The notes beneath the pieces were generated by a model. It made no database searches, was not told the DNA's origin, and saw nothing but the letters and a program-made list of their open reading frames with translations. A stretch of DNA of 64,000 bases from Cryptomeria japonica (Eukaryota > Streptophyta > Pinopsida > Cupressales > Cupressaceae), in contig NC_081406.1 in the NCBI RefSeq assembly GCF_030272615.1, positions 246,133,218 through 246,197,217 of the forward strand, read 5' to 3'. The position numbers and the translations under genes were made by a program. Each line of letters starts with the position of its first letter. Positions within the stretch are counted from its first letter, which is position 1. Of this stretch, positions 37,451-48,429 are shown one piece after another.

Positions 37451-37698
37451 TAATTAGCCTATGGAGCCGAGTTCGTGGGAGAGCAAGGATATTCTTCTAG
37501 TTTTCACAGATTTCATACCCAGTATGATTTATTTTCTATGCTTTTTCCTTCTTGTTAGTAGGGTTTTTGAAACCCTTTCTTTTATTCCTTTGTTTCTTTA
37601 GACGAGCGTTCGATTTTTTACGGTGATTCAGGTCTATAAAACCTAACACTCATCTCTATTCCATTGATCAAGTTCTTCCCCTTTGAAGGCATGGTGAA

Positions 37699-38476
37699 GT
37701 TTGGGTTCATGAACCCAAACTACACCAAGGCGTGGTGGAGTACGAGTTTCACCAACCTAAGCTTCCTTTTCTTTATTTTATTTTCATTATTGTGTTTCCT
37801 TGGTGTGTGGCAGGTTTGCTACCTCGCCTTGCACCTCGCTTTGCACTGTTCATTTGCTTTGACCTAGTTTGATGGATTGTGGGTTTGTAATCACCCGAAC
37901 TACACCAAATTTTGGTGGATTTTGGGTTTACCAACCCACACTCCACCATTCCTTCACATCATTTGATTTTTAGAAGGTGATTCTTGGTGGGGCATTAGGC
38001 TCACCATGCACCAAAGCATTTTATTAGTGCATGGTGAGTCCACGACCCTATCGAGTACCATGTTTTCACTTTTCCATCCCAAGGTGTAAGGCGGGTTTAT
38101 ATACCTACTCTACACTAAGTGTTTTGAATTATTCTACGGTGTATGACAAGTTTGTAAACACACCTTACACCTTGTGATGATAATTTTCCTCCTCGAGTGT
38201 ATGGCGAGGATATGAACTTGCCTTACACTTTCTCCTTCCTTCTTAGGTGTAAATCGGAAGTCCAAATTACAACTGTTTTTTATTCTTGACCAATAAGTGT
38301 AATTCGGATTTATAAATCTGACTTACACCTATTTTAGCACTTCCCAAAGTGTAATTTGAGGCTATGAACCCGAATTACACTTGTCAACCACACTTTGTCA
38401 TAAGTGTATTTCGGGCTTATAAACAAGAATTACACCTATTGCACACACGTGAATGGGGTTCATGAACCCGATTCAC
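37699..38476. repeat. Palindrome array C (about 10-12 units, different sequence)
   Basis: Units include the perfect 22-base palindrome at 37699-37720 (GGGTTCATGAACCC core), 38297-38328 (GTGTAATTCGG to ACTTACAC, centre ATTTATAAAT), about 38349 and 38403 (GTGTAAT...ATTACAC), and 38449-38476 (GTGAAT...ATTCAC around GGTTCATGAACC). Units are spaced 50-60 bases apart. Arms GTGTAA/TTACAC and core sequence are unrelated to arrays A/B, but the location immediately upstream of the U3 frame is the same. Confidence 0.85.
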
Positions 38477-38636
38477 CACTAAACTATTAAGACACAACAT
38501 GGTTTTTTGGAAACCCTAATGGCCTCAAATGCATCATTTTCAACAGATTATTCAATTCAAAATGGACAAAATGATTGATCAACTGCACTTCTACAGTATT
38601 GACGATTTCTCCTATCACAATGTTATTATTGTGCAA

Positions 38637-41600
38637 ATGACAGATGCTTCTCCAAGCAAGAAGGCGATGAAGTTCAAGAAGCAAGACCCGCATCCTCTCT
38701 TCCCGTCTTCTTTAGTTTCATCAAATATAGAGCATATAAGGGACATAGAGATAGGTCATCTTGACCTAGCTGAGTTTTTAAAAAGGGTGGAAAAGCCCCT
38801 TTCGTATTACAAAATGGAATCAATCATCAACAATGGTATCCATTTGTTGGGTGTTGGGCTGGGTCGCAAGGATACCCCCATGGTTACCAAAAAAAATAAA
38901 ACAATGGTATTCATTTGGTTGTGGCTTTCCCTATCTCTGCTCAAGACCCTAAGTTCTGTTGGCATTTTGGATATGTTGATATGGTTTTGTCATTGATGTC
39001 AACACTTGTCATCGCTTGTCAACACTTATCAGCACTTGGAGATTTTGGTTATGTTCACCGGCAAGTCAGAGACTTATGCAAAGTCACTGGTATTTGGTTC
39101 ACCGACAGATTTTGTTGTTCACCGACACTTGGAATAACTTGGAGACTACTTGGTTATGTTGAAGACATTATTTGATCACTTGGTTTTGGCGATTTGGTTA
39201 ATTGTTTATTCGGGTTTTCATATTTGTTGTTACCCGCAAATAGGTCCAGAATAAGCACCGATAGACATATCTATTCCAGATCAGCATGACATGTTATTGA
39301 TATGATTTATTATTATTGTAAATGCATTGAGCCGACATCATGCATCAGATATTGATTTGTTTATAATTGATTTTATTGTAATATCTTTTAGTGAGTCGAC
39401 CTATTCAATTGGTCTTAGGTTATGGTATAAATGTAAGATCTCATTTGTGAGATTAATATGTGAATGCGAAAAGGATTGCGATAAGGTATTTGCGAAAATA
39501 AGCAGAGTTATACATGCAGACATCATTTGAAGGTTGAAGGGAAGGATCTTGTGAAGGCAATCAGAACTAAACCGGTACTGAATCCAACATATGGAGATGT
39601 TATTTTATGCAGTACATTATCATTGGATTTAACCATCCAATTGTAGTCAGTGTGACTCTCATTTTGTGATTGAGCAGTGAGCTCTAGGCAGCTGGCCTTT
39701 CTGCATGTGCAGAATCCATATTGTAAACACATACTATCTGCAGTAGTATCATTTGATTGTGGGTAAGGCTTCCCATAGTGGTTTTTCCCCTTACAGGGTT
39801 TCCACGTACAAATAACTGTGTTATGTGTTGTGGATGTTGTTGTCTTTCTGTTTCATGCCTTAATCTTTACCGGTACTGCAATTAACTGTTAAAACTGTCT
39901 ACCGACATAAAGTTTGGTTTACCAGTGTATGCGGGAAAAGTGGGTCGATAGAACTCAATATGTGAAAATATTGCTAAATACTAGTCCACACACACACACA
40001 GGACTTCTTGGTGCAAGCTATGGAGTAATGAAGTATAAATTAGATTTATTCAATTTTAGGATAACTATTTAATTAAATTTGAATTTAATTAAAAGTGGAT
40101 ACGGGGAATTTAATTGAATAAAATGATTTATTCATTAAATTGATATAGTGAATTTAATTTAAATAAATTGAGTAATTTACTTAATTAAATAGAGGAATGT
40201 GGATAATTTAATTAAATTGGATTTAATTAAATAGAGAAATGAACATAAAATACGTCTACAACCAGTATTAAGCATTAAGTTTTGGTTAAGTTATTTTTGG
40301 TTGAATTTATTGGACAACTGATTCACCCCCCCCCCCCCCCCCTCTTAGTTGTCTCCGGGACCTAACAAGTTCTTTATGGTAGTTGCAAGTCACTTTGACT
40401 TAGCTAGCAAAAGTGTAAAAGATGAAACATGTAAGAAGTTGATCAGGCTAGATGAGGATTTCTTCGACACTATCTTTAAGTGTCCCATTATTGAGAAGTA
40501 TTCAAACATCGCCATCCAATCAGCTCAAGCCTACTATGACATAAATTTTGACAATGTAGGAGGAACATGAATGATAATTGGTTGAAGACCCTAAGGCCTA
40601 CAATTTCCAAATGGGCAAAAACTCTTCCTAGAAGTGATTTTATTGAAGTGGTAAATGATTCGATAACTCTCCTAAGTATGGTGAAAGGTCTTCCCACTTA
40701 TAACATCTACTATAAATGGATGTATCAATATATCCACGTTATCAGACATAACAAGGAGAATAAATTATGGGGAAAACAAATCAGTGATGCAATATGTGAG
40801 CATCTTATCAAGGTGCCTACCACTCTTAAGTTCTACAAGACCTATTACTGGTGTACGTTTGCAGCTTCAATGAGACACTTTCCAAGACTGTCACAACAGG
40901 AGATAGGAGGCAATTTGTTGTGCACGAGTACTACTCCCAGTTAGTACTAAAGAATAGTCTCAATCATTTTCGTACAGTGAATGATGCTTTCTTTGGATAC
41001 TACATGTGAATATTGAATAAGAATTTATACAATAGAAGAGTATCAGATCAGACTTGGGAGGTGGTAAATGAATATGGATGTATGTTCCTTCAATTCCCTA
41101 CCTTCACATATCTCGGGTTTGGATGTTTCAATGGTGAGCCTTTTATGCTCTCAAGGTATCCATCAGATACAATTGTATTGATGGAATTAACCTGACAAAT
41201 GGTGGCAGTCCACGAGGCCCGATCAGGTTCTCACAAAATAGGTTTGAAGTTTACTTTAACCATTGGTAGATATTCTATTAATTCAATCTTCGAAGCTAGA
41301 GCAATGGAAGAAGAGATGAGAAGAGTAACCATGAAGTGCTTCAAGGAAAGGAAATACTTTGACTATAGAGGAATGAGGAATAAGTTGAAAAAGGCTTATA
41401 TTCATGTTCATTGTATTGAGGATGTTTGGGTTGCCTGCAGGTTTGAGCATGATGTTAGAAAGCTTGATTACTGTCGATTAACAACGGATTAGATTAGGGA
41501 ATTTAATCTTGTAGATGTTCCAGATGACCTAAAAGAAGATGGTAATGTCTTGGACCTTACCTATGTTTAAAAGAAGATTTCATCAACTCCCTTTCATCCA

Positions 41601-43558
41601 ATGGTCACAAAAGGAGTTGAATTCAATCAAAGACAAGTTTCAAAGTATTATCTCGAATACAAATATGTGGCTTTCAAGCAAAGGATTCCAATTGAAACCT
41701 TTCTCCTCTGGCTTTGATGATGACACAACTGGACCTGTTGGAAGGAGATAAAAAATCAAAACCAAGAACAAACATGATCCTGCCACTCCTGCAAAGGCTC
41801 CCAAGTTGAAGTTCATAGTTGGAACCAAGAAAGGAAAAGCCTAAGGAGAGCCATCCATCAACCTCTAATGTTTATGAGACACAAAAGTCTGAAGCACTAG
41901 ATAAACAATTGGAAGGTGAGTTTCCTAATGAAGAGCCTATTGATGTTGACCAACTGGGAGATGATCGAGAAGGTAATCAAGAACAAGATGAACATGATGA
42001 AAAGGACTACCACAAGCAAATGAGTCCTTACCCCTGGTATCCCTTTCTTCATCTATGATGCAAGTTACTATTTCTACTTCTGAGTCCGAGCCCCCTGTGA
42101 TCACTTGTATTTCTCCTAGCAACGTTGTTCACGTTTCTTTTGCTAGTGCTAGTGAGTCTGCCTTGGATACCCCCCATGATAACATTGAGAATGTTTTCTC
42201 TGCTTTTCCTAATTTTTCTAAAGTATCTGCCTCTATGTTAGACGACTTTGATAAGTTTATGACAGAGAGTGCTCCTAAGTCAAATGATTCATCCCTTGAA
42301 AATCCTACCAATGTCATTACTATGACGTCACCTATTGTGACTACTACCCCCAAGAGTCAATTAATCTCTCTCAAAATGTGGCAACATGTGAGGACGATGA
42401 TTCAACTTTGCCACCTTGGTTGTTTTCTAATGCTCTCAAAAGAAAGAAGCAAGCAAAATCTCCCGATGACTTTTATTTTAGTCAACTTGTTTCAGTCAAA
42501 TCTAAGACCACCAAGAAAGCTAAAACATTGTCAAGGGTAAAGCTGGATAAAGAAATAAATAATTATGTCGAGGTTGTTGTTCCTCCCCCAAATACAAATA
42601 TTGACAAAATCTAGGATTCAGACTATGTCATCAAAAGGATTGAGTTAGGAAAGCAAACTCATGATTCTACTACACATGCTCAATTGGCTCTAGAGGATCT
42701 TGTATTCAGATATGATGAAGATAAGGTTAAAAAGGATCAACTCAAGGCACGAGTTGAACAACTCACTGCAATACTCATCAAAGTAACCGAGTCCTTAGAA
42801 GCCATCGAACTAGTGACTTCATCAATGGATGAACAAGTTGTGAAAAGAGCTGAGCAGGCAATGTCACAGAGTAGAGTTGTGGGGGAATGGGTGGACAGAA
42901 TGTTGAGTCAAGGAACACGACTTTTAAGATCAACTTTTACTATTATCAATAATCTTGATGTTGTAAGAATAGAAGTGGACAACACCATAGAGGATTTCTC
43001 CCAATAACTTGAATCACAAGAGAAGGACTTTGAAGCATGTCTGAAACTTGAAGATGTTAATCCAGATGATCTCATACAAAATGGTGTTATTTCTTCATGA
43101 TGTATGTATGTTGAACAACGAGAGGTTCTAGAGCATCAAATGAATATCCTAGAGTGCCTTATCAAGGACATGAGAAAAAGCCCATAAAGAATGTGCTAAC
43201 AAGAAGAAAGAGATTGTTGATAAGATCTCTAAAATTCCATGTGCTTTTCTTGATGAAAATGAAAAAGATCTTGATGTTGATGAGGTCATTAAAGAGTTTA
43301 GCTTGCTTGTGACCATTAGAGAGGATTTCTCTTTGTCCTCAATTGATGATTGGTTGACCTTCAATTCGTCTTAGATTTTCTGGATTCACTGTTGAAGAAA
43401 AACAAGAAGTGTTGCACTAACTTGGAGGATTCCATCACGCGGGTTAAGATCATCACTAGTCATACCTAGGGATTCGATGGAGTTCAGATGAAGAACGTCT
43501 TGAAAAAAAATTGAAGAGTTCCAGAAAAGAGACTTGGCATGAAGAAAATGACAATTAG
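38637..43558 (+). pseudogene. U3-encoded long frame, copy C (unknown protein)
   Basis: Met at 38637 (MTDASPSKKAMKFKK); an upstream in-frame Met at 38571 is possible. Colinear with copies A/B: HIRDIEIGHLDLAEFLKRV aligns with EIRDTKIGHVDMQEFVDRV; MVVAFPISAQDPKF aligns with FPVAAHDPEF; WGKQISDAICEHL, FLQFPTFTYLGFGCF, LSRYPSDTIVLMEL, VHCIEDVWVACRFEHDV follow; then IQWSQKELNSIKDKF, an acidic linker, and a C-terminal coiled-coil-like part to EENDN and a stop at 43556-43558. A 1,411-bp solo LTR interrupts it after DPKF. Stops near 38890, 40570, 41490, 41750 and elsewhere make it inactive. The residue conservation across very diverged DNA suggests past protein-level constraint. Confidence 0.7.
38957..40367 (+). 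mobile_element. Solo LTR (1,411 bp) inside the copy C frame
   Basis: TGTTGGCATT...ACCTAACA, flanked by perfect AGTTC duplications (38952-38956 and 40368-40372). A run of about 19 C ahead of TCTTAGTTG near 40326-40342 resembles the C-rich tract of several plant copia LTRs. No internal domain is present. Removing it with one AGTTC rejoins the interrupted frame in phase. Confidence 0.93.
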
Positions 43559-43735
43559 TTATTTTAGTATCTTTTCTAGTGGCATTTTGTTATGTCAATT
43601 GACACCTCAGGTGTCATTTTGTATATGCTCATGTGCATATGTTGGGTGCACAAATCCTAAGTCAAATCAAACTCTTCCTTTGACTTAGTCTTTTAGTTAG
43701 TTGTAGTTTCCTATTTTCATGCTACACCCCTCTTC

Positions 43736-43744
43736 TATATATAT
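43736..43744 (+). promoter_or_regulatory. TATA box of LTR copy C
   Basis: TATATATAT followed by GAGGG, about 180 bases after the end of the U3 frame and about 700 bases before the LTR end; this spacing matches copies A and B. Confidence 0.55.
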
Positions 43745-44440
43745 GAGGGTTATCATTGTAATAAGGATCTTTTTCCCATCATTGTTTATGCAACAAAACT
43801 TTGCCAAAGTGAAGAGCAAATTGAGACTTGGTGTTCATTTTGTAAATTTGCAATTTAATCAAAGAGAAGACAAGTTTGGCTTTCAAACTTTGCGTTGAGA
43901 TCAATCTTGCATATGGTATAAATGTTCTTACATCTTTTATGTCATATTTTCTTGAAAGATTAATGTTGAGTATAGTTGTTGAATTAGTAGTATATTTGTG
44001 TTTGGGTTACAGTGGTTGATAGGACTTAGGTATTCAAAAGAATCTTTGAGTTCTTGGTGTACACAAGCCCTTTCCCCAAGTCATTTTCAGATAAGAGAAG
44101 TAACATAAGACTTTATTCTTTCAAGGACACTTTACTTCCTAGTTAGCTTAGTTTTAATACTAGTGCAAAATTGGAATTGTTTTTAGTTAAAGGAATCTGT
44201 TCTAAAAAGATAATTAGATATAACTGGTTCTAAAAAAAGAGGACTAAGTTGTTGTTTCATCCTAGAATAGTGTAAAGTTAGCAGTCAGATAGAATAGAAA
44301 ATAATTGTAGTAGAAAGGGGGAGCCTTCCCTTACAATTAGGAGAGATCATATCTCGCCTTCTGAGAGATATTATTCCATGTGCTGTTGTGAAACTCACAA
44401 TTTGCAAACCTTCACAAGTTTACAAAATTTTTACCCAATA

Positions 44441-45600
44441 ATGTGCTAGATTTAAATTCTATTAGGCTTGTAATGTTTGATTTAGCCTCCCTAATAATGT
44501 CTTCATAAGTTTGGCAAGGTTTAGCATTGTAACTTGTAGTGTCATAAATTTAAACCCCTTTACGATTTCACACTCCTTTTTGGGCCCTTTCTTTAGCATG
44601 TCTTCTCCTATGTCATTTTGAGTCTATTTTGGCCTTATCACATCCATGTTGTTGTCATATGCTAATAAGGTGACCTAATCATATGTCACAAGCTCGTGCA
44701 CTCTGCAACGACCTTTAGTTTTCTCTTTTATGAAAATTTGAACATGTTATGAGTGTCAATCCCTGCCATTTGTGATCTAATCCTAATATTTTGGTACGAT
44801 TTTTGGAAGTCAACCTAAATGTGAAAATACTTTGAGAACCCTATATAAGACAATCATTTATCATTCACAAATCCTAATCCACAAGTTTCATTCAAGCATT
44901 TATATTTTTCCATCAATTTACAACAACTTATCTTTAAGTATGTCTTCATGATGGATTTTGTTATGCTTTGTCATGTTATTGAATCAACACTTTGAGGACT
45001 TATTTAAAGAGTATTGCATCACCACCATTATCAATACTAAGATATAATCTTTCAATTCAAAATTTTATTTATGGTTTAACCTTTGCCTCGCTAAGGGTAA
45101 GCTCTCTTTCTCATTATTATGGTTGTTGTGGAGGTGGAAACTCCAACACGGGGTTTGACTTAGGCAAACCCTTATGCAACACTATTTCTCTCTCTATGTG
45201 TGCAGGGAGTAGAAATGACTGCTGAAAGTGACATATTTGTGCAAATAAGATTGAGGTACAAAATTTTCGATTTCGAATAGGTGAAAACCCTATGATTAAT
45301 CTGGTTAGCTCCATAGTCAAATGCTTTTTGGTTGAATTTTGAAGGAAGCGATCTACAAAACATCATGATCTAAGATTTGATGCCTCAACTAACAAAGACA
45401 CCTATAGAACTAAGGTGCCTAACTTCATAGTATGCCATTTTCAGCTCTAGATTTCAGTAACAATTTCCTTTCTAGATTTGTACTTTTGAGTTGACTTTTA
45501 GTTCTATATCTATCTATTTATGCTAATTATTGTCAATTTTGGATTATTTTGCTTAGTCATTACACTTTTTGCACCAAATCAAATCAAACACAAAAAGAGG
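44441..45600 (+). mobile_element. LTR fragment related to the LTR at 28010-29204
   Basis: Shares an ordered set of words with that LTR: CATAAATTTAAACCCC near 44550, AACCCTATATAAGACA (TATA box TATATAAG 44842-44849), GGGGTTTGACTTAGGCAAAC near 45150, TATGTGTGCAGGGAGTAG near 45197. The distal third is not clearly alignable and no primer site follows, so the fragment is truncated at about 45430-45600. The next 340 bases (to 45940) are AT-rich with no visible feature. Confidence 0.5.
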
Positions 45601-45940
45601 AAATGATCATACACAACATTCAACTCTCCTTTAAGACTCAAGTTAGATCTTGGTGACTATTTCCTCCAATGAATGATATTGATTTGGGATCTTAGTCAAC
45701 ATTATTAAATATAGACTAATGCATACAAATAGAACAAATCCAAATAAACACGTAGCTTCACAATCTATTTAATAAGTTAAACATCCAATCTACAAACTAT
45801 ATTAAAAAAAAAACCAAACAAATTTTAAACTTAAAATTTTATAAAAAAATAATAATAATCGACATAAAAATTTAAATTGTCCAATCCTTAACTAGGTGAC
45901 GACATAATTAGGCCCCTCTCGCTAGAGCTCCCGACCCTCT

Positions 45941-46288
45941 GTCCCGAAGGACCAGGATTGTAGGTGAAGATTGTCCCAAAGGACCAGGATTTTGTTTTCC
46001 TTTATAACTGCGATTTTGTCGCAACATTGGCGCCCATATTAAAATTTGAACAGAGAGCAGCCACCAGAGCCATAATCAGCCAGCAGCTAACCCAATTACA
46101 GGGGAAGACCATTTGGGTGTTCCTAAACATCCTCCTTCTGTATTGGCAAAGTTGAAACAGAGAAAATCTCCCAGCACCATCATCGGACAGCACACGAGCT
46201 AATTACAGAACAGGACCATTTGGGTGTCCTCGAAACGCCCTTCTGTTGTATTGGGTATCTCAAAACATCGTTTTCGCATTATTTTTCC
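45941..46288 (+). promoter_or_regulatory. RAD51 promoter and 5' UTR region
   Basis: Contains a TATA-like TTTATAA (46001-46007) and TTGGCGCC (46027-46034), which matches the E2F core; RAD51 is a known E2F target in plants, so cell-cycle control is plausible. Two direct repeats are visible: CCAGGATT units near 45951 and 45984 (about 33 bases apart), and a longer imperfect duplication in which ACCATTTGGGTGT...CTTCTGT...TATTGG occurs at about 46106-46145 and 46214-46256. The transcription start is not determined. Confidence 0.55.
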
Positions 46289-47920
46289 ATGGAACAACAA
46301 CACTACAAGCAGCAGAAACAAGTTGCGGAGGAAGAAGAAAACATAGAGGAGCAGCAGCATGGACCTTACCCCGTTGAACAGCTCCAGGTTTGTATGAACA
46401 CAGATTGATGCATTTCCTGAAGTTCTTTCAGATACCCATTGTTTGTAAGTTCAATTAGGAATAGATTTTGAGAGAATCGACCATGGTTTTGAGTTAAGGT
46501 ACTGTGTTTCTTTTTGGGTATTAGGCCTGTGGGATTGCTGCAACTGATGTCAAAAAGCTCAAGGAGGCAGGATTTTGCACAGTCGAGGCTGTTGCGTATT
46601 CTCCCAAGAAAGAACTTGTTCTGATCAAGGGTCTCAGTGATGCCAAGGTTGATAAAATAATTGAAGCAGGTTCGGTTATCTGCAATCCATTGAGGTTCAT
46701 TTATTTTCAGCTGTCGTTCTGGGTTTTCTGTTTTGTTTTAATATACGATTTTTACTTAGATTTGAATCTTGTTTTTTGCAGCTTCCAAATTGGTCCCAAT
46801 GGGCTTCACCAGTGCTAGCCAGTTGCACGCTCAGCGCCTTGAGATTATTCAGATAAGTTCTGGGTCAAGAGATCTTGACAAGATACTAGAAGGTACCACT
46901 ATCAGATTGAATATTATTTTGTTTTTCTGTCCTCCTTTATTTGTTATTTGCGTTTGTGTAGATCATACCGCGATTCTTTGAACGGACTCTTTTAGAAGAG
47001 TTTTTGCCCATTGTCAATTCTCAGAGAATGCTGTTCTTAACAGGAGGAATTGAAACTGGTTCAATCACAGAAATATATGGTGAATTTCGCACTGGAAAAA
47101 CCCAATTGTGCCACACTCTTTGCGTTACTTGCCAGGTATCCTTCATTTGATTTTAAACCTGAGTGTGCTTTTTCCATTTTTTGTGTAGTGTCTCAGATAT
47201 TCTTCATTTAATTTAAAACCAATCTGTTCTTTTTTCTGTCCGGGAAATTGTAATACACACCCTTAGTCTAACACAGCTGCTTCAAAATAGTGCATCATGA
47301 TGATAATCACTCAACCTTGGCACTAGACTGTGGCCTCCTGACCTAAAACCCGTTAGGGTTTGGGTTGGACAGTTAGTGTACAAATTCAGTAGAATAAGAT
47401 TGTTTGGTTCAATTTTAGCTATTTGTCAGTTTTGCTTCTACCTAATTGTCGAGAATGTTCCTTCCTTGGAAACAGGGTTACAATCTGCGTTTTAGTTTAT
47501 AGAAGGATTGTTGCTTGTCAAGAACTTCAATGCTAGGGTTTGGGATTTGAAATACTTTTTGAATCTTTGATGTTGTGAAAGTGATTTAGTTAAACGCTAA
47601 ATATGGTCTTTGTATAGTTGCCTTTAGATCAAGGAGGTGGCGAAGGTAAAGCACTTTATATTGATGCTGAAGGAACCTTCAGACCACAGAGACTTTTACA
47701 AATTGCGGAAAGGTTGAGTATCTTTTGGTTTCAGTTTTACACTTTTCTTTGCAAAAATCCAGCATCTAAGTTCTAATGTACTTTTTAAACAAATTTTTTC
47801 TTATAGATTTGGGCTCAATGGACCAGATGTGTTGGAGAATGTGGCCTATGCCAGAGCATATAACACAGATCATCAATCTAGGTTGTTACTGGAAGCAGCT
47901 TCAATGATGGCAGAGACAAG
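46289..47920 (+). CDS. RAD51: RAD51 DNA recombinase, exons 1-6 (5' part of gene)
   Basis: Exons 46289-46387, 46525-46669, 46782-46892, 47044-47135, 47618-47712 and 47807-47920 join in frame to 218 codons plus two bases; every intron is GT-AG. ATG 46289 is the first ATG of the frame. The N-terminal helix-hairpin-helix region covers residues ~34-86 ([29 protein letters not shown]). The FxxA self-association motif is FTSA (90-93). Walker A is GEFRTGKT (131-138), and the ATPase Glu lies in DAEGTFRP (Glu167). The sequence continues to [16 protein letters not shown]. The family is about 340 residues; Walker B, loops L1/L2 and the C-terminus (about 120 residues) are not in the window, so intron 6 exceeds 16 kb or the gene is broken. 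RAD51 forms filaments on single-stranded DNA in homologous recombination in the nucleus. The visible part has no stop or frameshift and close identity to plant RAD51 rather than DMC1. Confidence 0.95.
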
Positions 47921-48429
47921 GTATGGAGTACTATCGCTTTAATCTGTATGAATGGCTTTTTCATTTACAAAAACCAGCCTTTGTTGGTCCTTGTCCTCCT
48001 ATGTTGGATGAGCAGTTCGTCCCCAAGTGGGGGGATATCAATAGTACAAAGTGATTCTTGCAAATTGGGCGTTTTTGAATACTTTAGTGATTCTTGTAGA
48101 AAATTTCAATTTCTCATAGAAAATTTCAATTTCTCATGTATAATAGTTAAATGATAATAAACTTCTGGAGGATTTTCCCCCTTTTTTATTATGCAATATT
48201 GGTTTCATTACACTTTTGCTAGTCTTAAACTCCCATTTCTGATGCACGTCTTTTAGGCTATGTTACACCAAGTTTTTGTCATGGGGACAGCAGGGACTTT
48301 TTGGGAGGCCATTTTTGGGGGATGGCAGGGAACAATTATTGAAAAAATAGAAAATTTTAAAACTATAGGAAACTTCTCATATTCATATGAGAACATTAAT
48401 AAGGCATTCATCATATGCATTATAGAACC
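47921..48429 (+). other. Start of RAD51 intron 6
   Basis: Donor GTATGG at 47921. About 500 bases of apparently single-copy AT-rich sequence, including a 19-base tandem pair (AGAAAATTTCAATTTCTCAT at about 48097 and 48117). The first transposon boundary is at 48430. No acceptor continuing the RAD51 frame was found between here and 64000. Confidence 0.7.

Larger units (their letters stand above)
37450..44440 (+). mobile_element. Diverged giant LTR (copy C), plus orientation, probably a solo LTR
   Basis: It has the same order as LTR copies A and B: a lead with TGGGAGAGC near 37480 (shared with A/B), a palindrome array (37699-38476), the homologous long U3 frame (38637-43558), a TATA box (43736-43744), then R/U5 ending AAAATTTTTACCCAATA at 44440, comparable with AAAATATTCACCCAACA in A/B. 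Nucleotide similarity to A/B is low outside a few words. No internal gag or pol follows, so it is a solo or truncated LTR. The 5' edge is uncertain by about 80 bases and I found no target duplication. Confidence 0.7.

Noticed and set aside
46220-46288. In-frame upstream extension of RAD51 from a TTG codon
   Set aside because: The stretch lacks an ATG, overlaps the duplicated 5' block, and RAD51 homologues begin near the chosen Met.
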